From Deltaproteobacteria bacterium (GTDB taxonomy: Bacteria > Myxococcota_A > Polyangia > Polyangiales > Ga0077539), in the NCBI GenBank assembly GCA_016704445.1, contig JADJAE010000009.1, positions 1 through 64,000 of the forward strand: a DNA stretch of 64,000 bases, in the 5' to 3' direction. A program made the translations under genes and the position numbers. A model generated the notes under the pieces. It was not told the DNA's origin and made no database searches. It saw only the letters and a list, made by a program, of their open reading frames with translations. The first letter of the stretch is position 1, and every line of letters starts with the position of its first letter. Shown here piece after piece: positions 26,382 to 35,040 of the stretch.

Positions 26382-29300
26382 TCAGCGTGCCGGGCGCAGG
26401 CCCGCGTCGAGCGCGGCGCGGGTGTCGCTCAGCACGCGGTCGACCCCCTCGGCGGTGACCCACTCCCTCAGGAGCACGTCGCCCCAGCGGTGGGCGGTCG
26501 CGGCGTCCCCGGCGGCCAACGCCCGGCGCGCGAGGCGGGCGTGCGCGAGCGTCGCGCCGGACCACGCGGGCGCCTCCGCGGCGAGCGCCTCGTCGACCAC
26601 CTGCGCGAGCGCGGCGTCGCCCGCGCCGTCGAAGGCCTCGGCCATGAGCGGGCGCGCCATGCGAAACACCCCCCCGGCGGAGCGCGCGAGCGTGCGCCAC
26701 GCCGCGGTGGCCGCGCGCAGGTCACCCCGCGCGAAGGCCCGCGCACCCTGGTCGAGCGCGACGTTGCCGGGGAGGCGCGAGAGGAAGTTCGCCCGCGCGG
26801 CGAGCGCGTCGGCGGTCGCGAAGCACGCCGCGGCGCGGGCCGACGAGCACGCGCCGCACACGGTGATCATGGACGTGGAGCCCGACCCGAAGCGCGACAC
26901 CCGCGGGGCCAACCCGAGCAGCGCGTCGGCGAGCCCGTCGGCGACCTGCGTCCGTCGGCCGACGATCGACCCGAGCTCCATCACGGCCTCGAGGAGCATC
27001 GCGGGCTGGTCTCCGAGGCTCAGCCCGTCGCGGGTGAGCAGCGCGACGCCGCGCGCGAGGGCCCGCTCGAAGTGCCCCTCGGAGGCCTCCAGCAGCACGT
27101 CGAGCGTGGCGACTGCGTCCGGCCGCAAGGTGTCCGCGCGGGTGCGTGCGGCGACCAGCCGCGCGGCGTCGGGCCGCCCGGTGCGAATGAGCAGCTCGCC
27201 ATAGGCGAGGGCGCTCGGGACGTAGCTCGGCGCGAGCCGGTAGCCGCGCGCGGCGAGCTCCCGTCGGCGCGCGACCGGGAGCGCGTCGGCGGGGTCGGAC
27301 GACAGCCAGCGCCACGCGGACGGGTGCTCCGGGCCCCACCCCGCGAAGGCCTGCAGCACCGGCGACGGGTCGACGTCACCCAGCGCGAGGGTGACCATGC
27401 GCCCCCACGCGAGGTCGCTCTGCGGGTCGGCCTCGATCGCCGCGAGGGCGAACTCCCTCGCCCGCTCGAGGTCGCCGCTGGTCTGCGCCAGCTCGGCCTG
27501 CGCCTCGACCTGGAGGCCGCGGATGAAGGGATCGTCGGGGCGGGGCAGCGCGGCGAGCGCGGCGGCGAGGGCGCGCGGGTCTTCCTGGCCGTTCGTCGCC
27601 ATGTGGTAGCGGGCGGTGAACGTGAGCCGCGCGGCCGAGCTGCGGTCGACTGCCACCACCGCGGGCGCGCCCGGCACCACGCCCGCGAGGTGGCACTCCG
27701 CGAGGGCGATCGCGCTGAGGCCGCCGAGCGCGGGCTCGCCGCGGTCGAGGCGAGCGCACACCGGGCGGGCGCGCAGGGCGCTGCGGTGCATGGTGGCGTC
27801 GTCGAGCGCGGCGTACGCGAGGAGATCGCGGCGGCGGTCGGCGCCGATCCAGGGCGCGACCGCGGGGTCGACCGGGCGGTCGAGGTCGGCCGCGGACGCG
27901 AGCACCTGCGCGGTCGCGGCGCGGGCGGACACCCCGAGGTCGTCGCCCTCGGCGTGGCCTCGCGCGACCCCGCGATCGGAGGCATCGCGCAGGGAAAGGG
28001 TGACGCCAAAGCGGTCGCCCGCGGTGTCCACGCGTCCGTCGAGGCGCCACGGGTGGGCGCGCGCGGCGGCGAGGCTGCGGGCGCGCGCGCCGGAGGCCGC
28101 GTAGGGGTCGCTTGAAGAGAGGCCCGGCTGTCGGGGGAGCTGGAGCAGCGTCGCCGCGAGGCGCACCCGCCGCGGGTCGCCGAGGCCGAGGCCGAGGGTG
28201 CGGCACGCGAGGTTGGAGGCCGCCGCGCCGAGCCAGCCGTCGTCGACCGCAGGCCCGGAGGTTTCGAACAGCGGGCACCCGACGGCGCCGCGGTCGCGCT
28301 CGAGGGGCGCGGGCGGAGCGGCGCGGGGGCCACGCACGAGGCCGACGCCAGCGAGCGCGGAGAGCGCGGCTGCGGCGGCCACGGCGGCGCGACGACGGCG
28401 GGGCGCGGGAGCGGCGGAGGGCGCGGCGGGGCGCGCGGCGGCGGCGCGCTCGGCGGGCGGCGGAGTGGCCGGGAGGGTGTTGGCGTGGTGGATCTCCGCG
28501 ACGTCGGCACCCGCCTTGGGAGGTGCGCTGCGGAGGGAGCGGCCGTCGGTGGTGTACGACGCGAAGGGGGCGAGCGCGTCAGCGAACGCGTCCATGTCGA
28601 CGAAGCGGTCTTCTGGCTGCTTCGCGAGGGCCTTCAAGACGGCGTCGGCGAGGGCGTCTGGGATGTCGCCACGGTCGCCCACGGGCCGCGGCGGATGGGT
28701 CATCATGATCTCGCCCATGAGGGGCATCGGGCGGGTATTGACCCACGGCAGCCGCCCGGTGAGGGCCTCGTACGCGGTGGCCGCGAGGGCGAACTGGTCG
28801 GCGGCCCCGGTGACGGGGGCGCCGGAGATCTGCTCGGGCGAGAGGTACGACGGCGTGCCGACGACAGTGCCCGGCTGGGTGAGCTGCGTGTCGCCGCCGC
28901 TCACGTCCGGGCGCAGCGCGAGGGGCATCCGCTTGGCGATGCCGAAATCGAGCACCACCGCGCGCCCGTCGTCGCGCACCATGACGTTGTCGGGCTTCAC
29001 GTCGCGGTGGATCACCCCGCGCTGGTGCGCGCTGCCGAGGGCGCGCGCGGACTCGACGAGCACCTGCACGAGCTGGCCGCGCGCGAGCGTGTCGGCGTCG
29101 ATGTGAGCCCGCAGGCTGCGGCCCGCGACGAGCTCCATCACCACGTAGACGGCGCCGTCGCGGGTCTCGCCGACGTCGTAGACCTGGATGATGTTCGGGT
29201 GGTTGAGCCCCGCGGCGGCGCGGGCCTCGCGCAGCAGGCGCGCCTGCCCCGACTCGTCGTCTCCATCGCGCGCCCCCGACAGGAACTTGATCGCTACGGT

Positions 29301-29414
29301 GCGCCCGAGCTTCTTGTCGCGCGCCCGCACCACCTCGCCCATGCCGCCGCGGCCGAGCACGGACTCGATCACGAAGCGGCCAGCGAGGGTGGTCCCTGGG
29401 GTGAGGCTATCCAT
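26382..29414 (-). CDS. Ser/Thr protein kinase with a TPR-like extracytoplasmic region
   Basis: 1010 residues. The N-terminal Hanks-type kinase (about 12-280) has GRGGMGEVVRARD, VAIKFLSG with the catalytic Lys, HRDVKPDNVMV, DFGIAKR and GTPSYLSPEQI, so it should be active. An Ala/Pro-rich linker leads to one membrane helix near residue 350 (AAVAAAAALSALAGVGLV). The remaining 640 residues are helical repeats with the A-x-A-L-E spacing typical of TPR-like arrays (LAQTSGDLERAREFALAAIEA), probably periplasmic. It lies upstream of the Kai-type operon on the same strand, at 260 bp, so a separate promoter is likely. This architecture is typical of Myxococcota. Confidence 0.92.
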   Translation of the reverse strand: MDSLTPGTTLAGRFVIESVLGRGGMGEVVRARDKKLGRTVAIKFLSGARDGDDESGQARLLREARAAAGLNHPNIIQVYDVGETRDGAVYVVMELVAGRSLRAHIDADTLARGQLVQVLVESARALGSAHQRGVIHRDVKPDNVMVRDDGRAVVLDFGIAKRMPLALRPDVSGGDTQLTQPGTVVGTPSYLSPEQISGAPVTGAADQFALAATAYEALTGRLPWVNTRPMPLMGEIMMTHPPRPVGDRGDIPDALADAVLKALAKQPEDRFVDMDAFADALAPFASYTTDGRSLRSAPPKAGADVAEIHHANTLPATPPPAERAAAARPAAPSAAPAPRRRRAAVAAAAALSALAGVGLVRGPRAAPPAPLERDRGAVGCPLFETSGPAVDDGWLGAAASNLACRTLGLGLGDPRRVRLAATLLQLPRQPGLSSSDPYAASGARARSLAAARAHPWRLDGRVDTAGDRFGVTLSLRDASDRGVARGHAEGDDLGVSARAATAQVLASAADLDRPVDPAVAPWIGADRRRDLLAYAALDDATMHRSALRARPVCARLDRGEPALGGLSAIALAECHLAGVVPGAPAVVAVDRSSAARLTFTARYHMATNGQEDPRALAAALAALPRPDDPFIRGLQVEAQAELAQTSGDLERAREFALAAIEADPQSDLAWGRMVTLALGDVDPSPVLQAFAGWGPEHPSAWRWLSSDPADALPVARRRELAARGYRLAPSYVPSALAYGELLIRTGRPDAARLVAARTRADTLRPDAVATLDVLLEASEGHFERALARGVALLTRDGLSLGDQPAMLLEAVMELGSIVGRRTQVADGLADALLGLAPRVSRFGSGSTSMITVCGACSSARAAACFATADALAARANFLSRLPGNVALDQGARAFARGDLRAATAAWRTLARSAGGVFRMARPLMAEAFDGAGDAALAQVVDEALAAEAPAWSGATLAHARLARRALAAGDAATAHRWGDVLLREWVTAEGVDRVLSDTRAALDAGLRPAR

Positions 29415-29465
29415 GCGTCGGCGGCCGCGAGCGGCGGCGCGACTCTATCACCGCCTCCCCGGCGT

Positions 29466-31013
29466 TCAGGCCAGCGTCTTCGCGAGCGGCAGCAGCGCGT
29501 CGGCGAGCGCCGCGGCGTCGGGGTACCGCTCGTCCGGGGCCTTCGCGAGGCAGCGCGACACCACCGCGCGCAGCGGCGCGGGCACGGTGACCCCGCGGTC
29601 GGCGAGGTCGGGCGGGGCCTTCGTCATGTGCTGCAAGATGGTCGTCGCGGAGTTGCCGGTGTCGAAGGGGGCCGCGCCGCAGAGGGCGAAATACATCACG
29701 CAGCCGAGGGCGTAGAGGTCGGAGCGCGCGTCGACGGCGTCGCCCTGGCCCTGCTCGGGGGACATGTACAGGGGCGTCCCGAGCACGGCGCCGTCGCGGG
29801 TCAGCGAGGCGGACGCGTGGGTCTCGCGCTCGGAGGCCACCTTGGCGACGCCGAAGTCGAGCACCTTCACGAAGTCGCTCGCGCCGCCGTGCTGCGTGAT
29901 CATCAGGTTCTCGGGCTTGATGTCTCGGTGGATGATCCCGTGCTCGTGGGCCTCGCCGAGGGCCCGGGCCGCCTGCAGCGCGATGTGAACGACCCGGTCC
30001 GCCGCGAGCGGCCCGTCGCGCTTCACCAGCGTGGCCAGGGTCTCGCCCGGGACGAACTCCATCGCGTAGAACCAGTCGCCCTCGTCGGTGGTGCCATAGT
30101 CGAAGACCCGCACGGTGTTGGGGTGGATGAGCTCCGCGGTGGCGCGCACCTCACGCTCGAAGCGGTGCACCGCGGCATCGCTGGCCTCGCCCTTGAGGAG
30201 CTTCACCGCGACGTCGCGCTTGAGGGCGGGGTGATGCGCGAGCCAGACCTCCCCCATCGCCCCGGCGCCGAGCTTCTTCGTGAGCCGGTAGCGCCCGACC
30301 GCGCGCGTCTCGAACACCTTACGGCGCAGGGCCCACGTGGCGTGCCCGCCGGTCGCCATCAGCACCAGCACCACGAGCTGCAGCCCGACGCCGAGCACGA
30401 GCTCCGACACGCGCTCGGGTCGGTGGAAATCTGCCGCGACGGCGGGCGACACGAGGGCCGCCGCCAGGAGCGTGAGCGGATAGAGCGAGGCCGAGACGGC
30501 GCCCCACGGGAGACCGCGCTGCCAGCGCTCGGGCAGCGCGACGGAGCGGGTCACGATGATGGCCGACACGGCATGGGCGTAGGGACTGGCGATGCCGTGG
30601 TAGCGCAGGGCCATCATGGCGACGGCGAGGGTGCCGGTGCCGTGGACGAGCACGTCGAGGCCGCGGAGCGCGGCGGGCGACGGCGGCGGAGCGACGCGCA
30701 GGCGCCCGACGCTGGCCGCGAGGGCGACGAAGACGACGCCACGCCACAGGAGGAACCACCCGATGGGGCCGTGCGTCACGTAGGTGGTGGCGCTCCAGTC
30801 GAAGCCGATGGTCAGCAGCCACAGGCTGGCCGCGACGGTGTGCACCGTGCGCAAGCGGGTGACGTTGGCGAGGTGCTCCTGCGCGGTGACGCGGGTGTCG
30901 GCGGCCTCGCGCGACCGACGGGTCGGTCCCCCGGAGGGCCGCGAACCGGGGAGCGCCCCGGGGGTGGACGCGCTCGCGCGCTCTCGGGACATCTGGACGG
31001 CGGGGGCCACCAC
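29466..31013 (-). CDS. Ser/Thr protein kinase with an N-terminal multi-helix membrane domain
   Basis: 515 residues with the order reversed from most PknB-like proteins: about six hydrophobic segments at residues 58-230, then a kinase domain at about 243-510. Kinase motifs are KLGAGAMGEVWLAH, VAVKLLKG, HRDIKPENLMITQ, VLDFGVAK and GTPLYMSPEQ, all catalytic residues present. The membrane part probably senses a signal in or at the membrane. An in-frame ATG seven codons into the protein (MSRERAS) is an alternative start. It is 51 bp upstream of the larger Ser/Thr kinase gene, so the two may be co-transcribed. Confidence 0.9.
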   Translation of the reverse strand: MVAPAVQMSRERASASTPGALPGSRPSGGPTRRSREAADTRVTAQEHLANVTRLRTVHTVAASLWLLTIGFDWSATTYVTHGPIGWFLLWRGVVFVALAASVGRLRVAPPPSPAALRGLDVLVHGTGTLAVAMMALRYHGIASPYAHAVSAIIVTRSVALPERWQRGLPWGAVSASLYPLTLLAAALVSPAVAADFHRPERVSELVLGVGLQLVVLVLMATGGHATWALRRKVFETRAVGRYRLTKKLGAGAMGEVWLAHHPALKRDVAVKLLKGEASDAAVHRFEREVRATAELIHPNTVRVFDYGTTDEGDWFYAMEFVPGETLATLVKRDGPLAADRVVHIALQAARALGEAHEHGIIHRDIKPENLMITQHGGASDFVKVLDFGVAKVASERETHASASLTRDGAVLGTPLYMSPEQGQGDAVDARSDLYALGCVMYFALCGAAPFDTGNSATTILQHMTKAPPDLADRGVTVPAPLRAVVSRCLAKAPDERYPDAAALADALLPLAKTLA

Positions 31014-31190
31014 GAGGAGCGGAAGGCATCACGCGGGGCGCCGCAGCGTCAAGCGCATCGCTCCCGACCTGGGATTCCGAGTGGGGGGTCCCCTTGGGGC
31101 GCCGCGGGGGACCTCGCCGTCACCCCCATCGTACGCGAGGTCGATTGCACCGGGCCGGGCTGATCAGGGCGAGATGGCGACGAAGAGCGA

Positions 31191-32341
31191 TCACGCGGCC
31201 CTCGATGGGTCCTGCGGGCCCCGCCGGGGGAGATGCACGATGAAGCTCGTTCCGCCTGCGACGGTAGAGGTCACGTCGAGCGTGCCGCCGTGCGCCAGCA
31301 CCACCTGGGAGGCGACGAAGAGACCGAGGCCGAGCCCTGCGTTCGCCGGGCGCTCCCCGTCGTGGCGGGACATCGGCTCGAAGATCGTGGCCAGGCGGCC
31401 CGGCGGAATGGGCGGCCGCCGTTGTGTACCGTCACCCGCACCCCGTCTCCATGACCCTCGGCCGTGAGGCTGATCGGCACGCTCTCGCCGCCGTGCTGGA
31501 TCGCGTTCCGCAGGAGGTTGGAGAGCACCTGGGCGATGCGGTCGCCGTCCCACTCCCCGCGGAGGTCGCCCGTGGCGGTGAAGCCAAGGCTCCCGTCCGG
31601 GCGCAGCCCTTCGAGCTCGGCGGTCACCTGGCGGCAGATGGGATCGAGGTCGATGGGCGCGCGCACGATGGGGATCGCGTCGCCGAAGCGGGTGCGCGTG
31701 AGGTCGAGCAGGTCGTCGATCATCCGGCCCATGCGGTTGGCGCTGCTCAGCATGCGCGCCGCGATGCGGACGCTGCGGTCGTCGAGCCCCTCCGCGTTGA
31801 TGAGGAGCGTCGCGCCCGTGACGATCGCCGCGAGGGGATTGCGCAGGTCGTGGCCGAGGATGCCCAGGGTCTGGTCCCGGTAGTGGTCGGTCGTCTCGGT
31901 GAAGCGATGAACGGCCTCCGTGAGCGCCTCGTCGACCGACTCGTTGAAGCGGGTCACGCCGCCGGGGTCGGAGCCCCCCTTCTCCCAGAGACGCAGCACG
32001 CTGGCGCGGAGCGCACGGTACTCGGCCACCATCTGACCCAGCTTGAAGCCGCTCTCGATCCGCAGCGCCGCGTGGAGCTGTCCGATCGCCCCCAGCCGCT
32101 GGGCCGCGCCGCGTCCCTTGGACTTCTCGGCCTGCTCGGCCGCCGTCTGCTGCGACCTCATGTCGAGGACGATGGCGGTGAGGATCTCGTCGGCGTGGTC
32201 GCGCAGGGCCGACGCGTTCATGCCTCCCGAGACGGGCTGGATCGAGCGCGCGAACGCCTCCCACTCCGCCACGATCGAGACCCGCTCCGCGTCGATGAAC
32301 TCGGCAAGCTCGATCTGGCTCATTCCTGAGGTGTACTCCAT
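31191..32341 (-). CDS. histidine kinase with an RsbRD-type sensor domain, apparent frameshift near 31420
   Basis: About 383 residues across two frames. The N-terminal helical domain (about 10-150, EILTAIVLDMRSQQTAAEQA) matches RsbRD N-terminal sensor domains. The kinase core has an intact H-box GILGHDLRNPLAAIV, N-box VLSNLLRNAIQHGG and, in the second frame, GLGLGLFVASQVVLAHGG. The frame breaks between VTVHNGG and PPIPPGRLATIFEP; adding one C near 31419 joins them, so sequencing error or recent decay are both possible. The core is clearly related to the pseudokinase of the Kai-type operon, which has lost the His kept here. The ATG at 32341 is uncertain; 32323 is also possible. Confidence 0.82.
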
Positions 32342-32503
32342 GCGCCCGGGTGATGAAGGATGTCGGTCGGGCGTCGGCGTCCCACGTCCCTCAGCGACAG
32401 ATCGGTCCGACTGCACCACCGGCGCGCAACAGATGAGGCCCGCGCGACCGCTGCACAAGAGCCCGCGGTCACGGGCGAGCGCATCGACGACATCGTCGCG
32501 GCC

Positions 32504-32761
32504 TCACGCGGGCGACCACTCGCCCGCGCTCACGCCGAACGTGATCCAGAGCGTGTCGTGGCCGACCACGACCCAGAGCCCGCCGTCGGCGCGCACGACG
32601 GCGTGCGAGTCCCCCGGGAGCATCGAGGCGACGGTGAGCAACGCCTCGGCCTGGCCGTCGATGTCGGCGCAGAGGGCGCGCTCGGCCGCCGCGCTGAGCC
32701 GCACGCAACGGGTGGGGAGCAGCGTGCTACGCGGCAGAGGGGGTTGGACGGATCGATACAT
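32504..32761 (-). CDS. hypothetical small protein
   Basis: 85 residues from the ATG at 32761. The C-terminal half (SHAVVRADGGLWVVVGHDTL) looks like a short beta-rich domain with strong coding bias; the N-terminal half is less convincing. It lies between two histidine kinase genes on the same strand. No known family is recognised. Confidence 0.4.
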   Translation of the reverse strand: MYRSVQPPLPRSTLLPTRCVRLSAAAERALCADIDGQAEALLTVASMLPGDSHAVVRADGGLWVVVGHDTLWITFGVSAGEWSPA

Positions 32762-33010
32762 CGCTTGGGGGGACTCCGCGCGCGCACCAGGGCGCCGCCT
32801 CGCCCACTGCACGATCGCAACCACACACGAATTGCGGGCATTCCGCGGCCGCGGTTGGTGGATGCGTGCACCGGCCGGACAGCGCTGTACACGAATCGCA
32901 CGGCGTCGCACCGACGGACTCTCTTCTTGCAGCGCCCGTCGCGAGCGCGTCTCGCCGCGGCGGTCCCGCGTCGCCGCCCCGTCGCCTTCCCGCACGAGCG
33001 GGGCACGCTC

Positions 33011-34108
33011 CTAGCTGTTCATCAGCCCATCCACGCCGATCGGCAGCGCGAAGAAGAACGTGCTGCCGACGCCCACCTCGCTCTCGGCCCACATCCGTCC
33101 GCCGTGCGCCTCGACGATGGACTTCGAGATGTGCAGTCCGAGGCCGAGACCGCGGGGGTCCTTGCTGACCTGGCGGAAGCGCTCGAAGGTCCCCGGCAGG
33201 TCCTCCGCCGAGATGCCGACGCCCGTGTCGCTCACCGAGAAGTGCACCTCCCGCCGGTCCGTGCCGACGCGGAGCGTGACCCGCCCCTCGGCCGGGGTGA
33301 ACTTGATCGCGTTGCCCACGAGGTTGCCGAGCACCTGGAGCACGCGCCCGTCGTCCAGCCAGGCGGGGCCGGTCGGCGACTCGTCGGCGACGAGCATGAT
33401 CCGCTTCGCGGCGGCGACGGGCTCGAAGGCGTCGAGCGTGTCGTGCACCAGGCGCGAGGGGACGACCAGCTCGGGGAAGAGGGCCAGCTTGCCCGCCTCG
33501 ATGCTCGCGACGTCGAGGAGGTCGTTGACGAGGCGGTTCATCCGGGCGACCAGGCGCTGACTCCGGGCGGCGTGCCTGCGCAGGTCGTTGCCGGGGTCGC
33601 CATCCGGCGCGTGCGCGAGCACGAGGCTGGCGCTGAGCGAGAGCCCGCCCAGGAGCGTGCGCAGGTCGTGGCTGACCGTGGCGAGAAACTCGTCCCGCGC
33701 CGCGACGAGGGTGTCGGCCTGCGCCCGCTCGCCCCCGAGGTCCTGGTCGGTGGCCTCGCGCTCGCTCGCCAGGAAGTCGGCCAGGTAGCGCCTGCGCTCG
33801 ACGCGCTCCCGGCCCAGCGCCCCGTCGGCGGCCGACCGCTCCTGCACGAGGGCCGCGTCCGCTTGCGCGCGCTCGTCCTCGGCGGCGGCCTCTGCGACGG
33901 CCGTCTGGGGACTGCGGTCGGCGTCTTCGCGCGCGGCTCGCAGGAGCTCGTCGGCCCGCTGGCGCGCGAGCTCCAGCACCTCGTCGGCCTGCGCGTCGAC
34001 CTCACCCTGCACCCCCTCGACGTGGGCGTCGGCCTTGTCCCGCTCGCCCCTCAGGCTCTCGTCGGTCTGGGCGCGCTGCGGATGCTTGTTGTCGTCAGGA
34101 TTGCCCAT
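33011..34108 (-). CDS. soluble histidine kinase with a long coiled-coil N terminus
   Basis: 365 residues from the ATG at 34108. Residues 1-135 are a highly charged coiled coil (ERDKADAHVEGVQGEVDAQA). The kinase part has the H-box FLATVSHDLRTLLGG, N-box VLGNLVGNAIKF, G1 VSDTGVGIS and G2 GLGLGLHISKSIVEAHGG, all intact. No membrane helix or PAS domain is seen. It is probably a cytoplasmic kinase whose input is carried through the coiled coil. No complete response regulator follows it; the nearest receiver gene, on the opposite strand, is truncated. Confidence 0.9.
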   Translation of the reverse strand: MGNPDDNKHPQRAQTDESLRGERDKADAHVEGVQGEVDAQADEVLELARQRADELLRAAREDADRSPQTAVAEAAAEDERAQADAALVQERSAADGALGRERVERRRYLADFLASEREATDQDLGGERAQADTLVAARDEFLATVSHDLRTLLGGLSLSASLVLAHAPDGDPGNDLRRHAARSQRLVARMNRLVNDLLDVASIEAGKLALFPELVVPSRLVHDTLDAFEPVAAAKRIMLVADESPTGPAWLDDGRVLQVLGNLVGNAIKFTPAEGRVTLRVGTDRREVHFSVSDTGVGISAEDLPGTFERFRQVSKDPRGLGLGLHISKSIVEAHGGRMWAESEVGVGSTFFFALPIGVDGLMNS

Positions 34109-34494
34109 CAGCCTCCACGGCATGCTCCCACACATGTTCAGCCCCCGATGGCTGCGTCCTCATCGGCGAGCCCGCCCCCGCAAGGCGTGCACGCGCTGCA
34201 GGGCTTGCGGTACGCGCCCTCGATCTCCAAGTGGAGACCGTAGGCTCTCCGAGCCGGACGGTGCGCCGACTTCGTCGTTGGCGGAATGCACGCCGTCTCT
34301 CGCTCGGCCGACGATCTGAAGCCGCTCTCGGCGACCTCCGACGCATACGGCGGAGTGGGTTCGCGGGGCCAACGACCTGTCTGCAGCCGAGAAGAGGATG
34401 AGCGAATCGTGGGTTGGGACCTGGCGCGACGCGACGGTTGTTTCGCAGGACACCTTCACGGCCCCCGTCGGAGCGCGGCGCCCGGCGGGAGGGG
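34109..34494. other. divergent intergenic region
   Basis: 386 bp between the coiled-coil histidine kinase gene and the truncated receiver gene. It is slightly less GC-rich than the genes and probably contains both promoters. No convincing gene, hairpin or promoter could be assigned. Confidence 0.4.
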
Positions 34495-34808
34495 GTGTTG
34501 AGCCCCGAGGGCGCAGTCGGTCGAGTCGCTCCCTTCGCCTCCGGCGAGCGCCCCCGGGTGCTGATCGTCGACGACGAGCCCGACGTCTGCTCGCTGCTCG
34601 GCGCCATCATCACCCCCGCTGGCTTCACGGTGGAGACGGCCACCACGGCCGAGGGGGCGCTCGCGCGGATGTCGCCGTTCGGGCCGCACGTGCTGCTCAC
34701 CGACGTGCAGATCCCCGGGGCCAACGGCTTCTCGGTGATGGAGCGCGCGCTCGCCATCGACCCGCTGCTCTCGGTGATCTTCATCACCGGCCACGCCACC
34801 GTTCCCGA
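34495..34808 (+). pseudogene. response-regulator receiver domain, truncated by repeat R6
   Basis: The frame from a GTG at 34495 gives about 104 residues: RPRVLIVDDEPDVCSLLGAI with the acidic pocket, LLTDVQIPGANGFSVME with the phosphoacceptor Asp, and FITGHATVPE. The Lys of the last strand and any output domain are missing; the frame ends where the 122-bp repeat begins at 34809. The sequence style (TGHATVP) is that of NtrC-like, sigma-54-activating regulators, so an AAA+ domain may have been lost. It faces away from the histidine kinase and could have been its partner. Confidence 0.85.
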
Positions 34809-34929
34809 GGGGATAAGTCGTCCAACGCGGGACAGCTCTGGCACGAGATCGCTCAGGTTTACGAAATACCCAGACCACGAAGTTCCCGCTCCCGCGGCCC
34901 TCAGCCAGAGCTCCTGGGAGAGCTCGCTG
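34809..34929 (+). repeat. 122-bp repeat, copy R6
   Basis: Same sequence as R3-R5 but ending CTCGCTG followed by A in place of the final G. It cuts the receiver gene on its left; 16 bp to its right begins the IS91-type element end. Confidence 0.93.
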
Positions 34930-35040
34930 ACCGAATCCAACGCCCCACTCGCCCCATTCGCGCCCACCTCGCACGCATCACGGCCTTCGTCACCCCGCAA
35001 GCCACGGACGACGCCCCCGACCATCACCTCGCGCGGCCTA

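Noticed and set aside
28485..31163. An 892-codon open frame on the plus strand opposite the Ser/Thr kinases
   Set aside because: Composition is antisense-like (His-, Arg- and Glu-rich), with no domain, while both kinases on the other strand have all catalytic motifs.
15606..34885. Sigma-54-like promoter (TGGCAC-x5-CGCT) inside each 122-bp repeat
   Set aside because: The gap between GG and GC is 9 bp and not the 10 bp required, and the -12 T bases are missing.
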